A stretch of 22,833 nucleotides of DNA from the NCBI GenBank assembly GCA_029557025.1, contig JAKPRU010001128.1:1-22833 (forward strand), in the 5' to 3' direction. Below, piece by piece: positions 21,155 through 22,833 of this stretch. The notes under the pieces were generated by a model. It searched no databases. It saw nothing but the letters and a program-made list of their open reading frames with translations, and was not told the DNA's origin. Source of the DNA: Candidatus Omnitrophota bacterium. GTDB lineage: Bacteria; Hinthialibacterota; Hinthialibacteria; Hinthialibacterales; JAKPRU01. The position numbers and the translations under genes were made by a program. Position 1 is the stretch's first letter; the number at the start of each line of letters is the position of its first letter.

Positions 21155-22833
21155 ATGTGTGGTATTTTGGCATGTTTCGTCCCTCGGGGGGAACCTGTTG
21201 ATGAGAAGACGTTTTGTCGCATGCTGGACAGCCTTCAGCATCGCGGTCCCGATGACAGCGGGATATGGTCCTCGCCTGAAACCGGTGTGATGATGGGGCA
21301 TCGTCGGTTGTCCGTTCTCGATCTGTCACCCCTGGGTCATCAGCCGATGGAATCGCATGACCGGCGTTGGACAGTCGTATACAATGGGGAAATCTATAAT
21401 TGGAAGGATATCCGTGATCGGTTGGTGAGCATGGGAGTTTCCTTCCGAAGCACCAGCGACACAGAGGTTCTCCTGGAGGGCATTTCGAGATGGGGACTTG
21501 AAGCAACCCTGCGGCAATGTGCCGGGATGTTTGCGATTGCGGCTTGGGACCGAGAAGAGCGAAAGATGTATATCGCCCGAGACCGGATGGGAGAAAAGCC
21601 ACTTTATTACGGGTGGAAGAATGGGACCTGGTGGGTCGCCAGCGAATTGAAAGCCATCGCGGTAGTGCCATCCGGCGGGTGGGAACTCGATCCGGAAGCC
21701 ATTGTCCTGTACCTGCGATACAAGTATGTCCCGGAACCTTATTCGATTTACCGGGGGATTCGGAAGCTGCCGCCCGGTTCCCTGGCCGAATTGCGGCCCG
21801 ATGGAACAGCGGATCAAAGAGCCTACTGGAGCTTTCTTGAAGTAATCGAACGGGGACAGGCGGAACCATTTCGAGGATCTATTCCAGAAGCCGGAGATGA
21901 GTTGGAGTCTTTGCTGAAAGAGTCGATCCGGTTGCAGCGTGTGGCGGATGTGCCGGTCGGGGCGTTCCTGTCGGGGGGAATCGACTCCTCCACAGTCGTG
22001 GCGCTGATGCAGGCACAGGGAGGCGATCCGGTCCGCACGTTCTGCATCGGTTTTGACGAGCCGGATTATGATGAATCCGGTTATGCAAAGGCTGTCGCTG
22101 AACATCTCGGCACGGTTCACACGGAACTCAAAGTCACTCCTGATGAGGCCATGGCGGTGATTCCGCAATTGGCTGCGATTTATGACGAACCGTTCGCCGA
22201 TTCCAGCGCCATCCCAACCATTCTGGTCTGCCGTCTTGCGCGGAAACAGGTGACTGTGGCGCTTTCCGGGGACGCGGGCGATGAGTTGTTCGGTGGCTAT
22301 AATCGCTACCCGCAACTCTCGGATCTGTGGGGCCAGATGCAGGCGCGACCTGCATGGCTCTCGAACGGATTGTCCGTCTTGTACGGAGCGGGACGGCGAG
22401 TCTGTTCACTGGTCGGATGCGAGAATCTTGCGCAGAAATTTCTGTGGCATGAGAACTATGCGAAAATCCAGACCATGCCGGAACTGTATGCCAATCTGTT
22501 GACGCATTGCAACAGCCTGGACTTCGCCCTGTCCGAGCCGCCAAACCTCCCATTGAAGCCGAAAACGTTTCCGGTCAGCACCCCATATCATTACGGAATG
22601 GCGTGCGATACGACGGAATACCTTCCAGGGGATGGTCTGGTAAAGGTAGACCGTGCGGCGATGTCGTGCAGCCTGGAGACCCGCATTCCGCTCTTGGACC
22701 ATCGCATCGTGGAGTGGGCCTGGACCCTGCCGGAATCCCACAAAGCAGATCCTCAGAAATCCAAGAAGGTCTTAAGGACCGTGCTCTACCGTTATTTGCC
22801 GGAGAGCATGATGGACCGGCCCAAGAAGGGATT
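21155..22833 (+). CDS. asnB: Asparagine synthase (glutamine-hydrolysing), partial at 3' end
   Basis: The frame is open for 559 codons to the right edge, so about 50-80 C-terminal residues are missing. It converts aspartate, glutamine and ATP to asparagine and glutamate. MCGILACF exposes the nucleophile Cys2. LQHRGPDDSG (27-36), GHRRLSVLD (48-56), VYNGEIYN (75-82) and RDRMGEKPLYY (142-152) complete the glutaminase domain. The synthase domain has the PP-loop FLSGGIDSS (271-279), FDEPDYDES and SGDAGDELFGGY (371-382). The ATG at 21155 is chosen because Cys must follow Met; in-frame ATGs at 21146 and 21149 are nearer the AGGGAG. Family members in glycosyltransferase clusters may amidate sugar or lipid carboxyl groups instead of making free asparagine. 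Confidence 0.94.
   Translation, partial: MCGILACFVPRGEPVDEKTFCRMLDSLQHRGPDDSGIWSSPETGVMMGHRRLSVLDLSPLGHQPMESHDRRWTVVYNGEIYNWKDIRDRLVSMGVSFRSTSDTEVLLEGISRWGLEATLRQCAGMFAIAAWDREERKMYIARDRMGEKPLYYGWKNGTWWVASELKAIAVVPSGGWELDPEAIVLYLRYKYVPEPYSIYRGIRKLPPGSLAELRPDGTADQRAYWSFLEVIERGQAEPFRGSIPEAGDELESLLKESIRLQRVADVPVGAFLSGGIDSSTVVALMQAQGGDPVRTFCIGFDEPDYDESGYAKAVAEHLGTVHTELKVTPDEAMAVIPQLAAIYDEPFADSSAIPTILVCRLARKQVTVALSGDAGDELFGGYNRYPQLSDLWGQMQARPAWLSNGLSVLYGAGRRVCSLVGCENLAQKFLWHENYAKIQTMPELYANLLTHCNSLDFALSEPPNLPLKPKTFPVSTPYHYGMACDTTEYLPGDGLVKVDRAAMSCSLETRIPLLDHRIVEWAWTLPESHKADPQKSKKVLRTVLYRYLPESMMDRPKKG

Overview
The window is about 23 kb of a mid-GC bacterial chromosome. It encodes a Tat-exported sugar oxidoreductase, secreted proteins with Sec signal peptides, two prepilin-type proteins and a phospholipid-acyltransferase-like enzyme, so the host is probably diderm. 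The mix of Tat Gfo/Idh/MocA oxidoreductase, HEAT-repeat protein, ThuA-like domain, long pseudopilin and metallo-beta-lactamase-fold protein resembles Planctomycetes, Lentisphaerae and candidate phyla such as Sumerlaeota or Hydrogenedentes. That placement is a low-confidence inference; no rRNA or tRNA gene is visible.

Left part, minus strand (1-5073): a class II fructose-bisphosphate aldolase gene with its own -10 box ends in a strong intrinsic terminator. It is followed by a DUF374-type acyltransferase, a short-chain dehydrogenase whose usual catalytic Ser is Met, and a large secreted protein of unknown function. That last gene runs off the left edge. A short coding-like fragment lies at 5274-5498.

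Centre (5488-10836): two divergent CgeB-like glycosyltransferase genes. The plus-strand one joins a DUF115/Maf-like N-terminal half to a CgeB-like half, with a palindromic repeat at the junction. An orotate-phosphoribosyltransferase-like gene, a decayed IS4-like transposase fragment and a long G-type pseudopilin with its own promoter follow.

Right of centre (11070-18205): a Tat-signal Gfo/Idh/MocA oxidoreductase and a secreted HEAT-repeat protein form an apparent operon. A gene-poor 1 kb stretch then holds an autonomous promoter-hairpin-T-tract unit that looks like a small RNA of about 70 nt with a CCUCCU loop. It is followed by a second promoter with a long leader, a receiver-only response regulator, a ThuA-Gfo/Idh/MocA fusion and a convergent sugar-nucleotidyltransferase gene.

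Right end (18522-22833): a truncated pilin N-terminus, a metallo-beta-lactamase-fold hydrolase on the minus strand, a 13-bp tandem repeat, then a promoter driving a GT4 glycosyltransferase and a glutamine-hydrolysing asparagine synthase that runs off the right edge. The glycosyltransferases, nucleotidyltransferase and asparagine synthase together suggest surface glycan or glycoconjugate synthesis. Several GC-rich palindromic repeats are scattered between genes and once inside a gene.
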